From: DATKCJ01 sp035513275
GTDB taxonomy: Bacteria; Verrucomicrobiota; Verrucomicrobiia; Opitutales; Opitutaceae
DNA: 17,778 nucleotides
Direction of reading: 5' to 3'
Assembly: GCA_035513275.1 (NCBI GenBank)
Contig: DATKCJ010000298.1
Coordinates: forward strand, 1 to 17,778
Shown in pieces: positions 8,378 to 15,885 of this stretch; the stretch's first letter is position 1; every line of letters starts with the position of its first letter. The position numbers were made by a program, and so were the translations under genes. Below the pieces are notes generated by a model. That model was not told the DNA's origin. It searched no databases and worked only from the letters and a program-made list of their open reading frames with translations.

Positions 8378-8439
8378 GTAGGGCAGGTCTTCGACCTGCC
8401 GCGATAGTCGGAAGTTGGCGGGTCAGAGACCCGCCCTAC
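8378..8439. repeat. Paired GTAG/CTAC hairpins after aroC
   Basis: Two 8-bp hairpins in opposite orientation: GTAG followed by GGCAGGTC-TTC-GACCTGCC (8378-8400), a 16-base spacer, then GGCGGGTC-AGA-GACCCGCC followed by CTAC (8417-8439). The stems differ at one position and both partners differ together. The element ends one base before the aroC stop codon complement, so on the minus strand it lies directly after aroC and could end or stabilise its transcript. Confidence 0.7.
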
Positions 8440-8440
8440 C

Positions 8441-9532
8441 CTAAAGCTTGAATGTCTTCGTCTGCGCGTACTGGCGCATCCAGTGGTCGACGAGCACGAG
8501 CGCCGCCATTGCCTCGACGATCACCACGGCCCGCGGAAGCACGCATGCGTCATGACGGCCGCGCGCGGCGAGCTCGGTCTCCGCACCGGAGGTGTCGACG
8601 GTGCGCTGCGGCTTCAAGATCGTGGCAGTCGGCTTGAATGCGACGCGGAAGACGATGTCCTCGCCATTGCTGATGCCGCCCTGCACGCCGCCCGAGCGGT
8701 TCGTCGCGGTGCGCACCTTTCCGTCGCGAGACTCAAACGCGTCGTTGTGCTCGGAGCCTTTCAAAAATGTCCCTGCGAAACCGCTGCCGACCTCAAAGCC
8801 CTTCGTAGCCGGCAGCGAAAGCATCGCCTTTGCGAGCTCCGCATCGAGTCTGTCGAAAACCGGCTCGCCGAGTCCTGCAGGCACGCCGCGCGCGCGGCAT
8901 TCGATGACGCCGCCCACCGAGTCGCCCTCGGCGCGCACCGCCTCGATTCGCTCGATCATCTTGGCAGCGGTCGCCGCGTCCGGGCAGCGCACAGGCGAAG
9001 CCTCGACGGCCTCGAGTGTGGGCAAGTCCTCCAATACCGGCATCTCGATGTCGTGAACGCGCGACACCCACGCGCGCACTTCGACACCTGCAGCCTTCGC
9101 GAGAATCTTGCGTGCGATCGCTCCCGCGGCCACACGGCCGATCGTCTCGCGCGCCGAGGAGCGTCCGCCGCCCTGGTGGTCGCGCAGGCCGAACTTCGCC
9201 TGGTAGGTGTAGTCCGCGTGCGACGGCCGGAATTTTTCGCGCATCTCCGCGTAGGCCTCGGGCCGCGCGTCGGTGTTGGCCACCATCATCGAGATCGGCG
9301 TGCCGGTGGTGCGGCCCTCGAACACACCGCTGAGGATCGTGACCGTGTCGGACTCCTTGCGCTGCGTGACGATGCTGCTCTGCCCCGGCCGGCGACGATC
9401 AAGCTCGGCCTGGATCTCCGCAACATCGATAGCCAGCCCCGGCGGGCAACCGTCGATGACGACGCCGACACCGCCGCCGTGGCTTTCGCCCCACGTCGTT
9501 ATGGTGAAGAGCTTTCCGAAGCTGTTGGGCAT
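8441..9532 (-). CDS. aroC: Chorismate synthase
   Basis: This enzyme converts 5-enolpyruvylshikimate-3-phosphate to chorismate, the last shared step to aromatic amino acids, folate and quinones; it needs reduced FMN. The 363-residue product has usual family length and the three classical signatures: GESHGGGVG (15-23), GGGRSSARET (121-130, preceded by RPSHADYTYQAKFG) and TNRSGGVQGGISNG (277-290), plus RHDACVLPRAVVIVEAM near the end. The start at ATG 9532 (MPNSFGKLFTITTWGESHG) matches the family; the frame is open further upstream, but that part has no family-like sequence. No clear Shine-Dalgarno site precedes it. The first 24 coding bases and 44 bases upstream are part of an exact 68-bp repeat also found at 10544-10611. 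Confidence 0.97.
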   Translation of the reverse strand: MPNSFGKLFTITTWGESHGGGVGVVIDGCPPGLAIDVAEIQAELDRRRPGQSSIVTQRKESDTVTILSGVFEGRTTGTPISMMVANTDARPEAYAEMREKFRPSHADYTYQAKFGLRDHQGGGRSSARETIGRVAAGAIARKILAKAAGVEVRAWVSRVHDIEMPVLEDLPTLEAVEASPVRCPDAATAAKMIERIEAVRAEGDSVGGVIECRARGVPAGLGEPVFDRLDAELAKAMLSLPATKGFEVGSGFAGTFLKGSEHNDAFESRDGKVRTATNRSGGVQGGISNGEDIVFRVAFKPTATILKPQRTVDTSGAETELAARGRHDACVLPRAVVIVEAMAALVLVDHWMRQYAQTKTFKL

Positions 9533-9576
9533 CGCGAGCAGTGTCCGCGCGCGAACGGTCGGAGCAAGCGGCAAAT
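9509..9576. repeat. 68-bp exact direct repeat, aroC copy
   Basis: Identical over all 68 bases to 10544-10611, in the same orientation, offset 1,035 bp. It spans the first eight codons of aroC and 44 bp upstream. Identity stops abruptly at both ends. The two copies bracket the CxxCH-protein gene. Confidence 0.95.
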
Positions 9577-9706
9577 CGACCGCTGGAAGCATCCTTGGTG
9601 GACTGCCAGTGCGCCGACTCCGAGCGGACCCCGGACCCACCAAGTGACGTCGACACAACCGGGATTGTGCCTCTCCTGCGCAAACTCGATTCGTTCAGAC
9701 CGCCGG
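9577..9706. other. Spacer between the CxxCH gene and aroC
   Basis: A 130-bp spacer with an inverted repeat CTTGGTGG (9594-9601) / CCACCAAG (9637-9644) enclosing a 35-base G+C-rich loop. It could act after the CxxCH gene or in the aroC leader. No T-run and no convincing promoter is seen. Confidence 0.4.
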
Positions 9707-10345
9707 TCACCGTTCGGTGACCTTCAGCGTGACCTTCCGCTCAAAGTAGCTGCCAATCATCCCTTCCTTGGGCCTGGCTTTGACCGACTCGCCTTTGGTC
9801 AGCATCACCTGCAATAGCAGTTCCCCGTCTTGGGCGGCGTCGGCCGGGCGAATGGTCATGGGCAGAACTGTGAGAGTCGCGCCTTCGTATGGGTCGAGCT
9901 TGTCGCCGACTATGCGGCAGGCCATGGGCAGATTCACCTCCCAGCCCGGCGCAAACTTCGAGAGTGACGCACTGCCGATGGTCTTGGGATCGATGTATAG
10001 CCAACCGTTGCGGTAAGGCGCTTCCTCCGCATCGCCTTTCGACCGCCCGATGACGCTGAGCAGCGTCCTGGTCGTGCCGCGCCTCGTCTCGATGAGAAAG
10101 CTGCCGTCGGCTTGCTTGAGCGACTTCATCGTTTCCTTGTCGAAGATGTCGATGATCGTCCGCTCATCGTCATGCCACGGGCCGTTGTTCACGTGGCAAT
10201 CCAGGCAGTTTTTTTGATTGGATAAGATACCGACTCCCGGCGGGTAGGCCAGCGCCGTGGGCAAGGCTGCTGCAAGACCCAATAACAGGGCCACAGACGA
10301 TCCGGCAGCAGCGGACGTCGTAGACATGAACGATCTCGTTTCCAT
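9707..10345 (-). CDS. Exported protein with single CxxCH haem-binding motif
   Basis: A 212-residue protein with an N-terminal export signal (hydrophobic SVALLLGLAAALPTALA, residues about 18-33) and one haem c motif CLDCH at 47-51, close to the mature N-terminus. The rest (WLYIDPKTIG, WEVNLPMACRIVGDKLDPYEG, GELLLQVMLTKGES, YFERKVTLKVTER) looks beta-rich and is not a known cytochrome c fold to my eye. It could be a monohaem periplasmic cytochrome-like protein; the redox partner is unknown. ATG 10345 is chosen because AAAGGA lies 5 bases upstream, the clearest ribosome site in the window; ATG 10327 is an alternative. The gene lies between aroC and a copied aroC start, bracketed by 68-bp repeats, which suggests it arrived by insertion or rearrangement. 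Confidence 0.8.
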   Translation of the reverse strand: METRSFMSTTSAAAGSSVALLLGLAAALPTALAYPPGVGILSNQKNCLDCHVNNGPWHDDERTIIDIFDKETMKSLKQADGSFLIETRRGTTRTLLSVIGRSKGDAEEAPYRNGWLYIDPKTIGSASLSKFAPGWEVNLPMACRIVGDKLDPYEGATLTVLPMTIRPADAAQDGELLLQVMLTKGESVKARPKEGMIGSYFERKVTLKVTER

Positions 10346-10366
10346 CACGGTCCTTTCGTCGCTTGC

Positions 10367-10567
10367 TTACAGCAAGGGCATGTTTGTTTCAATCGGGGCG
10401 GATTCAAAAGTCGCCGGGACCTGGGATTCACCGAAGTCTTCCGGCCGAGGAAAGGGCCACACTGGCGTCTCCATGCCATTGTGTTGGAAATGATTCCCCG
10501 CACCAACCCAGCCATGGTTCTCACCCCACATCGTTTTGTCGACGAGCTTTCCGAAGCTGTTGGGCAT
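10367..10567 (-). pseudogene. Short frame starting with a copy of the aroC start
   Basis: A 66-codon frame. Codons 1-8 (MPNSFGKL) are base-identical to aroC. Codons 9-23 (VDKTMWGENHGWVGA) still resemble aroC (FTITTWGESHGGGVG) with several changes. From about codon 24 on the sequence is unrelated (HFQHNGMETPVWPFPRPEDF). It ends in TAA 21 bases before the start of the CxxCH gene, whose ribosome site follows within that gap, so translation of the relic could feed the gene by coupling. Most likely it is an aroC 5' relic, but expression as a leader peptide is possible. It lacks all aroC catalytic regions except a partial first signature. Confidence 0.6.
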
Positions 10568-10611
10568 CGCGAGCAGTGTCCGCGCGCGAACGGTCGGAGC
10601 AAGCGGCAAAT
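10544..10611. repeat. 68-bp exact direct repeat, second copy
   Basis: Same 68 bases as 9509-9576. It contains the start codon and first eight codons of the aroC-like relic and its 44-bp upstream region. Beyond 10611 the sequence is unlike the aroC side. On the aroC-coding side (10500-10543) similarity continues at about codon level but is no longer exact. Confidence 0.95.
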
Positions 10612-10628
10612 GGGGGGACTCCGTCCGG

Positions 10629-10710
10629 TGTAGCCGTGCCCGGGAGGGCAGGGACAGGCCAGTCGTTCGATTTTCGAAACAGAGTCCCGCCGCTTCCGCG
10701 GCGGGCTACA
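10629..10710. repeat. Composite palindrome with two GNRA-loop hairpins at the leuB end
   Basis: Outer ends TGTAGCC (10629-10635) and GGCTACA (10704-10710) are inverted repeats. Left hairpin: TGCCC-GGGA-GGGCA (10637-10650) extended by CC/GG. Right hairpin: CCCGCCGC/GCGGCGGG (10686-10705), whose minus-strand loop is GGAA. Between them TTCGA-TTT-TCGAA forms a minor hairpin. The right end overlaps the leuB stop codon (10706-10708). On the minus strand the right hairpin directly follows leuB and may end its transcript; no T-run follows it. Confidence 0.7.
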
Positions 10711-11769
10711 GCGCTTCGCGGACGGCTGCGCCGAACTGCGTGGTCGAGAGCGCGGGTTTGAAACCGAGGTCGCCTGTGCCGCGGCCGGATTCGAGTACGC
10801 CGTAGGTCGCGGACTCGACGGCAGCGGCCTCGTCGGTGAGGCCGAGGGAGTGGCGCAGCAGCATCGCGGCGGAGAGGATCGTGCCCGTCGGATTCGCAAT
10901 GCCCTTGCCCGCGATGTCTGGCGCGGAGCCGTGGATCGGTTCGTAGAGGCCGAGTGTTCCTTCGCCGAGTGAAGCACTGGGCAGCAGGCCGAGCGAACCG
11001 CCGAGCACGGCGGCCTCATCGGTGAGAATGTCGCCAAACATGTTCTCGGTGACGATCACGTCGAAGCCTGCAGCGTGCGTGATGAGTCGCATCGCAGCCG
11101 AGTCGACGAGCTGGTGTTCGAGCTTCACATCGGGAAATTCCTTTGCGACCTCCATGGCGACCTTGCGCCAGAGGCGCGACGACTCGAGCACGTTTGCCTT
11201 GTCGATCGACGTGACGAGCTTGCGACGCTCGCGTGCGAGCTGAAACGCGAGCCTCACGACGCGCCGGATTTCGAAATCAAAGTATACGAGCGTGTCGACG
11301 CCGCGCTCGCCCTCGGGCGTCATCTCGCGGCCCTTCGGAGTGCCGAAGTAAAGCCCGCCGGTGAGCTCGCGGATGACGATGAAGTCGACGCCGGCCACGC
11401 GCTCGGGCTTGAGCGGCGAGAGGTGCGCAAGTTTCTCGAGCGTGCGCACCGGTCGAAGATTCGCGTAGAGGCCGAGACCCTTGCGGATCGCGAGCAGGCC
11501 CTGCTCGGGGCGGACCTTTGCCTGCGGGTCGTCCCACTTCGGGCCGCCGACGGCGCCGAGGAGGATGGCGTCCGCGGCTTTGCACGCGGCGAGCGTCTCG
11601 TCCGGCAGCGCAGTGCCCTTCGCGTCGATCGAGCGGCCGCCGATCAGGTGCGACGAGTAAGTGAACTCGTGTTTGAACCGGCGCGCGACGACGTCGAGGA
11701 CCTGCCTTGCCTCCTCGACGACCTCCGGACCGATCCCGTCGCCGGGAAGGAGAACGATGCTTGCTTTCA

Positions 11770-11770
<1 letters not shown>
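10706..11770 (-). CDS. leuB: 3-isopropylmalate dehydrogenase
   Basis: This enzyme oxidises and decarboxylates 3-isopropylmalate with NAD+ to 2-ketoisocaproate, the third leucine-specific step; the same enzyme type acts on methylmalate in the citramalate route. The 354-residue product has normal length. Visible motifs: LLPGDGIGPEV (7-17), GGPKWDD, LRPVRTL with substrate-binding arginines, RELTGGLYFG (134-143), the catalytic lysine in SIDKANVL (about 191), the signature NMFGDILTDEAAVLGGSLG (243-261) and the NAD-binding EPIHGSAPDIAGKGIANP (277-294). The start ATG 11770 overlaps the cimA stop by one base (TGATG), so the two are probably translationally coupled; AAGGCGG lies upstream as a weak ribosome site. 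Upstream codons in the same frame belong to cimA in another frame. The stop codon is part of a dispersed hairpin element. Confidence 0.97.
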
Positions 11771-13374
<1,604 letters not shown>

Positions 13375-13400
13375 GAGAGTGGTGGGAGTGAAGGTGAGAG
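13375..13400 (-). promoter_or_regulatory. Pyrimidine-rich cimA leader without Shine-Dalgarno
   Basis: Directly before the cimA ATG the minus strand reads as CACTC/CTCACC units with almost no purines besides A. It shares the exact 13-mer CTCACCTTCACTC (13398-13386, 12 bases before ATG) with the leuA leader. It may be a ribosomal protein S1 landing site; this is inference. Confidence 0.4.
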
Positions 13401-13410
13401 TGGGATCCAG

Positions 13411-13525
13411 GGATTGCGGATTGCAGATTGCGGATTGCGGATTGAAGAAGCTGCACAACGCGTGTCGCGCGAATCGGCACGACGTATTGCTGGAATCCGC
13501 AATCCGCATTCCGCAATCCGCAATC
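13411..13525. repeat. Tandem-heptamer inverted repeat between leuD and cimA
   Basis: The left arm 13411-13444 is five tandem copies of GGATTGC (third copy AGATTGC, last copy GGATTG). The right arm 13494-13525 is five tandem copies of the complement AATCCGC (third copy ATTCCGC, last AATC). The 32-base arms pair with two mismatches across a 50-base loop. It lies in the leuD-cimA spacer, in the likely cimA leader RNA, where it would form a long hairpin. Confidence 0.9.
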
Positions 13526-13562
13526 GAAATGGTCCAGTGGGCTCATTGACTCTCGCAGTCCT

Positions 13563-14162
13563 CTAACGATGCGCCGCCTCGTAGGCTTCGATCTGCGGCT
13601 CGAGCGCCTGGATGTAGCCGAGTTCATCGACGCCGTTCAGCAGGCAGTCGCGCGCGAATGGATCGATCGGAAACGCGACCGGCGCCCGGCCCGGCCAGCT
13701 GACGGTCGCGGCGTCGCCCGTGAGGTCGACGGTGACCGGCATGTTCGGATCCTTCGCAAGCGCGGCGACGAGCTCGACGTGCACCGCCGGCTCGACCGTC
13801 ACGGGCACGAAACCGTTCTTGAGGCAGTTGCTGCGGAAGATGTCGGCGAACATCGTCGAGACGACCGCGCGCAGTCCCCAGCCGGTGAGCGCCCACGGCG
13901 CGTGTTCGCGCGACGAGCCGCAGCCGAAATTGTGACCGGCGACGAGAATCTCCGCGCCCTGCGACTCGGGCTTGTTGAGCACGAACTCGGGATTCGGCGA
14001 GCCGTCGTCGAAGTAACGCCAGTCGCAGAAAAGACTTTTCCCGAGGCCGAGCTTGTCGGTGACCTTCAGAAAACGCGCCGGTATGATCTGGTCCGTGTCG
14101 ACGTCGGTATTCGGCAGGACGACACAGCGGGCGGTGAGAGTGGTGAATTCGGGAGCGGGCAT
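13563..14162 (-). CDS. leuD: 3-isopropylmalate dehydratase small subunit
   Basis: Small (swivelling) subunit of isopropylmalate isomerase, which with LeuC moves the hydroxyl group of 2-isopropylmalate to give 3-isopropylmalate and probably also acts on citramalate. The 199-residue product is normal for the bacterial form. Motifs: DTDQIIPARFL (22-32), FGCGSSREHAPWAL (79-92), ADIFRSNCLKNG (106-117). The start ATG 14162 (MPAPEFTTLTARCVVLPNTD) is chosen by similarity; the longer open frame upstream only shadows leuC. It follows leuC after 89 bp that hold a palindrome and a pyrimidine-rich leader without Shine-Dalgarno site. Likely one transcript with leuC. Confidence 0.96.
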   Translation of the reverse strand: MPAPEFTTLTARCVVLPNTDVDTDQIIPARFLKVTDKLGLGKSLFCDWRYFDDGSPNPEFVLNKPESQGAEILVAGHNFGCGSSREHAPWALTGWGLRAVVSTMFADIFRSNCLKNGFVPVTVEPAVHVELVAALAKDPNMPVTVDLTGDAATVSWPGRAPVAFPIDPFARDCLLNGVDELGYIQALEPQIEAYEAAHR

Positions 14163-14192
14163 TTCTGGAGAGTTGAAGTGGGAAGTTGAAGG
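14163..14192 (-). promoter_or_regulatory. Pyrimidine-rich leuD leader
   Basis: Before the leuD ATG the minus strand contains two CTTCAAC motifs about 13 bases apart with CCCA and CTCTCC between and after them, and no Shine-Dalgarno site. It is similar in style to the leuA and cimA leaders but less regular. Confidence 0.35.
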
Positions 14193-14200
14193 TTCGGAGT

Positions 14201-14247
14201 GTGGGTCGGGGTTTATCCCCGACGGTCGGGCGTAAAGCCCGGCCCAC
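14201..14247. repeat. Composite palindrome between leuC and leuD
   Basis: Outer stem GTGGG (14201-14205) / CCCAC (14243-14247) encloses two hairpins: TCGGGG-TTTAT-CCCCGA (14206-14222) and CGGGC-GTAAA-GCCCG (14227-14241). Folded, it gives a compact three-way junction four bases after the leuC stop, perhaps tuning LeuC:LeuD ratio or mRNA stability. Confidence 0.75.
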
Positions 14248-14251
14248 AATT

Positions 14252-15661
14252 TCAAGACATCAGCGTTCTCGGATCGGTGATCTTGCCCGTGACTGCCGCC
14301 GCGGCGGCCGTCAGCGGCGAGGCGAGGACGGTGCGGCCGCCTTTGCCTTGGCGGCCTTCGAAGTTGCGGTTGGAGGTGGAGACGGCGAGTTGGCCGGGCG
14401 AGAGTTGGTCGCCGTTCATGGCGATGCACATCGAGCATCCGGCCTCGCGCCAGTCGGCGCCGGCATCTTTGAACACCTTGTCGAGTCCCTCGGCCTCGGC
14501 GGCCTTCTTCACGGACTGCGAGCCGGGCACGACCATCATCTTCACGTTCGACGCGACCTTGCGGCCGCCCATCAACGCCGCGGCAGCGCGCAAATCGACG
14601 AGACGCGAATTCGTGCACGAGCCAAGGAAGACCACATCGACCGGCTGGCCCAGCAGTGTCTTGCCGGGCTCGAGCTTCATGTAGGCGAGCGCCTTCTCGA
14701 GACCGGCGCGCTCGTTGACGTCTGAAAGCGAAGACGGCATCGGCACGGGCGCGGTGATCGCAATCCCCTGCCCCGGATTCGTTCCGAACGTGACCATCGG
14801 CTCGAGCGCAGAAGCGTCGATCGTGATCGTCTTGTCGTAGGTCGCGCCTTCGTCGCTCGGAAGTGTTCTCCATCGAGCAACTGCTTTGTCCCAATCCGCG
14901 CCCTTCGGCGCGAACTCGCGGCCGTGGACAAAGTTGAAGGTCTTCTCGTCAGGCGCGACCATGCCGGCGCGAGCACCACCTTCGATCGACATGTTGCAGA
15001 TCGTCATGCGCCCTTCCATGTCGGCCGCGCGGATCGCCTCGCCTGTGTATTCGAACACGTGGCCCGTGCCGCCGCCCACGCCGATGCGCGACAGGAGCGC
15101 GAGGATGATGTCTTTCGCGGTCACTCCCGGGCGGAGCTTTCCATCGACCCGCACCTCGAAGGTCTTCGCCTTGCGCTGCAGCAGGCACTGGGTGGCAAGC
15201 ACGTGGCCGACCTCACTCGTGCCAATGCCGAAGCCAAGCGCCCCGAACGCGCCGTGGGTGGAAGTGTGGCTGTCGCCACACACGATCGTCATGCCCGGCT
15301 GCGTGAATCCCTGTTCCGGCCCGATGACGTGGACGATGCCGCGCTCGACGGAGTTGAGGCCGTAGAGGCGGACGTTGTTCTCGCCGGCGTTGCTCTCGAG
15401 AAGTCGGAGCTGAATGCGACCCATCTCATCGGCGGCTTCGTAACCGCCGCGGGTCGGGATAGAGTGGTCCATCGTCGCGACCGTGCGGTCCGGTCGGCGG
15501 ACTTTCAAGCCGCGCGACTTGAGCGTGGAGAACGCCTGGGGCGACGTGACCTCGTGCACGAGGTGAAGGTCGATGTAGAGCACGGCAGGCGCGCCGGGTT
15601 TCTCGGCGACGACGTGGTTGTCCCAGATCTTCTGGAAAAGTGTGCGTGGATTCTGGCTCAT
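14252..15661 (-). CDS. leuC: 3-isopropylmalate dehydratase large subunit
   Basis: Large, aconitase-like subunit of isopropylmalate isomerase. It carries a [4Fe-4S] cluster and pairs with LeuD. The 469-residue length is normal. The three cluster cysteines are visible at about 349 (GSCTNSR), 409 and 412 (GCSMCIAMNG). Other family sequences are TLFQKIWDNHVV at the start, YIDLHLVHEVTSPQAF, MDHSIPTR, CGDSHTSTHGAFGALGFGIGT split over about 140-160, and NRNFEGRQGKGG near the end. The start ATG 15661 fits the family; the upstream extension covers repeat DNA. The ribosome site is weak. The start codon sits between two copies of TGGATTCTG (plus strand). It follows leuA after a 220-bp spacer full of palindromes and a small overlapping frame. 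Confidence 0.97.
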   Translation of the reverse strand: MSQNPRTLFQKIWDNHVVAEKPGAPAVLYIDLHLVHEVTSPQAFSTLKSRGLKVRRPDRTVATMDHSIPTRGGYEAADEMGRIQLRLLESNAGENNVRLYGLNSVERGIVHVIGPEQGFTQPGMTIVCGDSHTSTHGAFGALGFGIGTSEVGHVLATQCLLQRKAKTFEVRVDGKLRPGVTAKDIILALLSRIGVGGGTGHVFEYTGEAIRAADMEGRMTICNMSIEGGARAGMVAPDEKTFNFVHGREFAPKGADWDKAVARWRTLPSDEGATYDKTITIDASALEPMVTFGTNPGQGIAITAPVPMPSSLSDVNERAGLEKALAYMKLEPGKTLLGQPVDVVFLGSCTNSRLVDLRAAAALMGGRKVASNVKMMVVPGSQSVKKAAEAEGLDKVFKDAGADWREAGCSMCIAMNGDQLSPGQLAVSTSNRNFEGRQGKGGRTVLASPLTAAAAAVTGKITDPRTLMS

Positions 15662-15885
15662 GGATTCTGCTTTCGGTTGTAGCCCGCTCCGTGAGGAGCG
15701 GGACTCGGGCGCGTCAGGGACAACACGCCCCACCCCGGGACGCTGCCCGATGTCTTGTGGTGGAGCGGCTTGCCCTCAAGACGCTTTTTCACGTGAACGA
15801 AATCAAGCGCGTTGGGGGCAACGCGCTCCACCTCGGAGCAGGAATAGAAGGCGCCACCTACAAGAAGATTGATCACAACGCTCAT
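15658..15885 (-). CDS. Possible 75-residue protein bridging leuA and leuC
   Basis: A frame of 75 codons starts with ATGA overlapping the leuA stop by 4 bases and ends with ATGA overlapping the leuC start by 4 bases. This is the spacing of a true in-operon gene. It begins MSVVINLLVGGAFYSCSEVE; the family is not recognised. Against it: most of its length is palindromic repeat DNA (15678-15706 and 15760-15833), the frame is part of a longer shadow frame over leuA, and the later part is rich in Pro, Gly and Ser. It may be a chance frame or a repeat captured into coding use, keeping ribosomes moving from leuA to leuC. Confidence 0.3.
   Translation of the reverse strand: MSVVINLLVGGAFYSCSEVERVAPNALDFVHVKKRLEGKPLHHKTSGSVPGWGVLSLTRPSPAPHGAGYNRKQNP
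15678..15706. repeat. TGTAG...GACTC hairpin with GTGA loop
   Basis: Ends TGTAG and GACTC flank an 8-bp stem CCCGCTCC / GGAGCGGG with GTGA tetraloop (plus strand). Same ends and layout as the leuB-end hairpin at 10682-10710 (minus strand), with a changed but still paired stem. Weaker pairings continue to about 15751 (GGGCG...CGCCC, CGGG...CCCG). Confidence 0.7.
15760..15833. repeat. Composite palindrome between leuA and leuC
   Basis: Outer inverted repeat GGTGGAGCG (15760-15768) / CGCTCCACC (15825-15833). Inside: hairpin CTTG-CCCT-CAAG (15770-15781), a palindrome TTCACGTGAA, and an 8-bp hairpin GCGCGTTG-GGGG-CAACGCGC (15808-15827) that shares bases with the outer stem. Confidence 0.75.

Noticed and set aside
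8483..9817. Long plus-strand frame antisense to aroC
   Set aside because: It is antisense to a gene with all chorismate synthase signatures and has shadow-like composition.
13411..13525. CRISPR-like array
   Set aside because: Units are 7 bases with no spacers and occur as inverted arms, and no cas genes are present.
13563..14894. N-terminal extension of leuD to 443 codons
   Set aside because: The upstream part is leuC read in another frame plus the palindromic spacer; family length and start fit ATG 14162.
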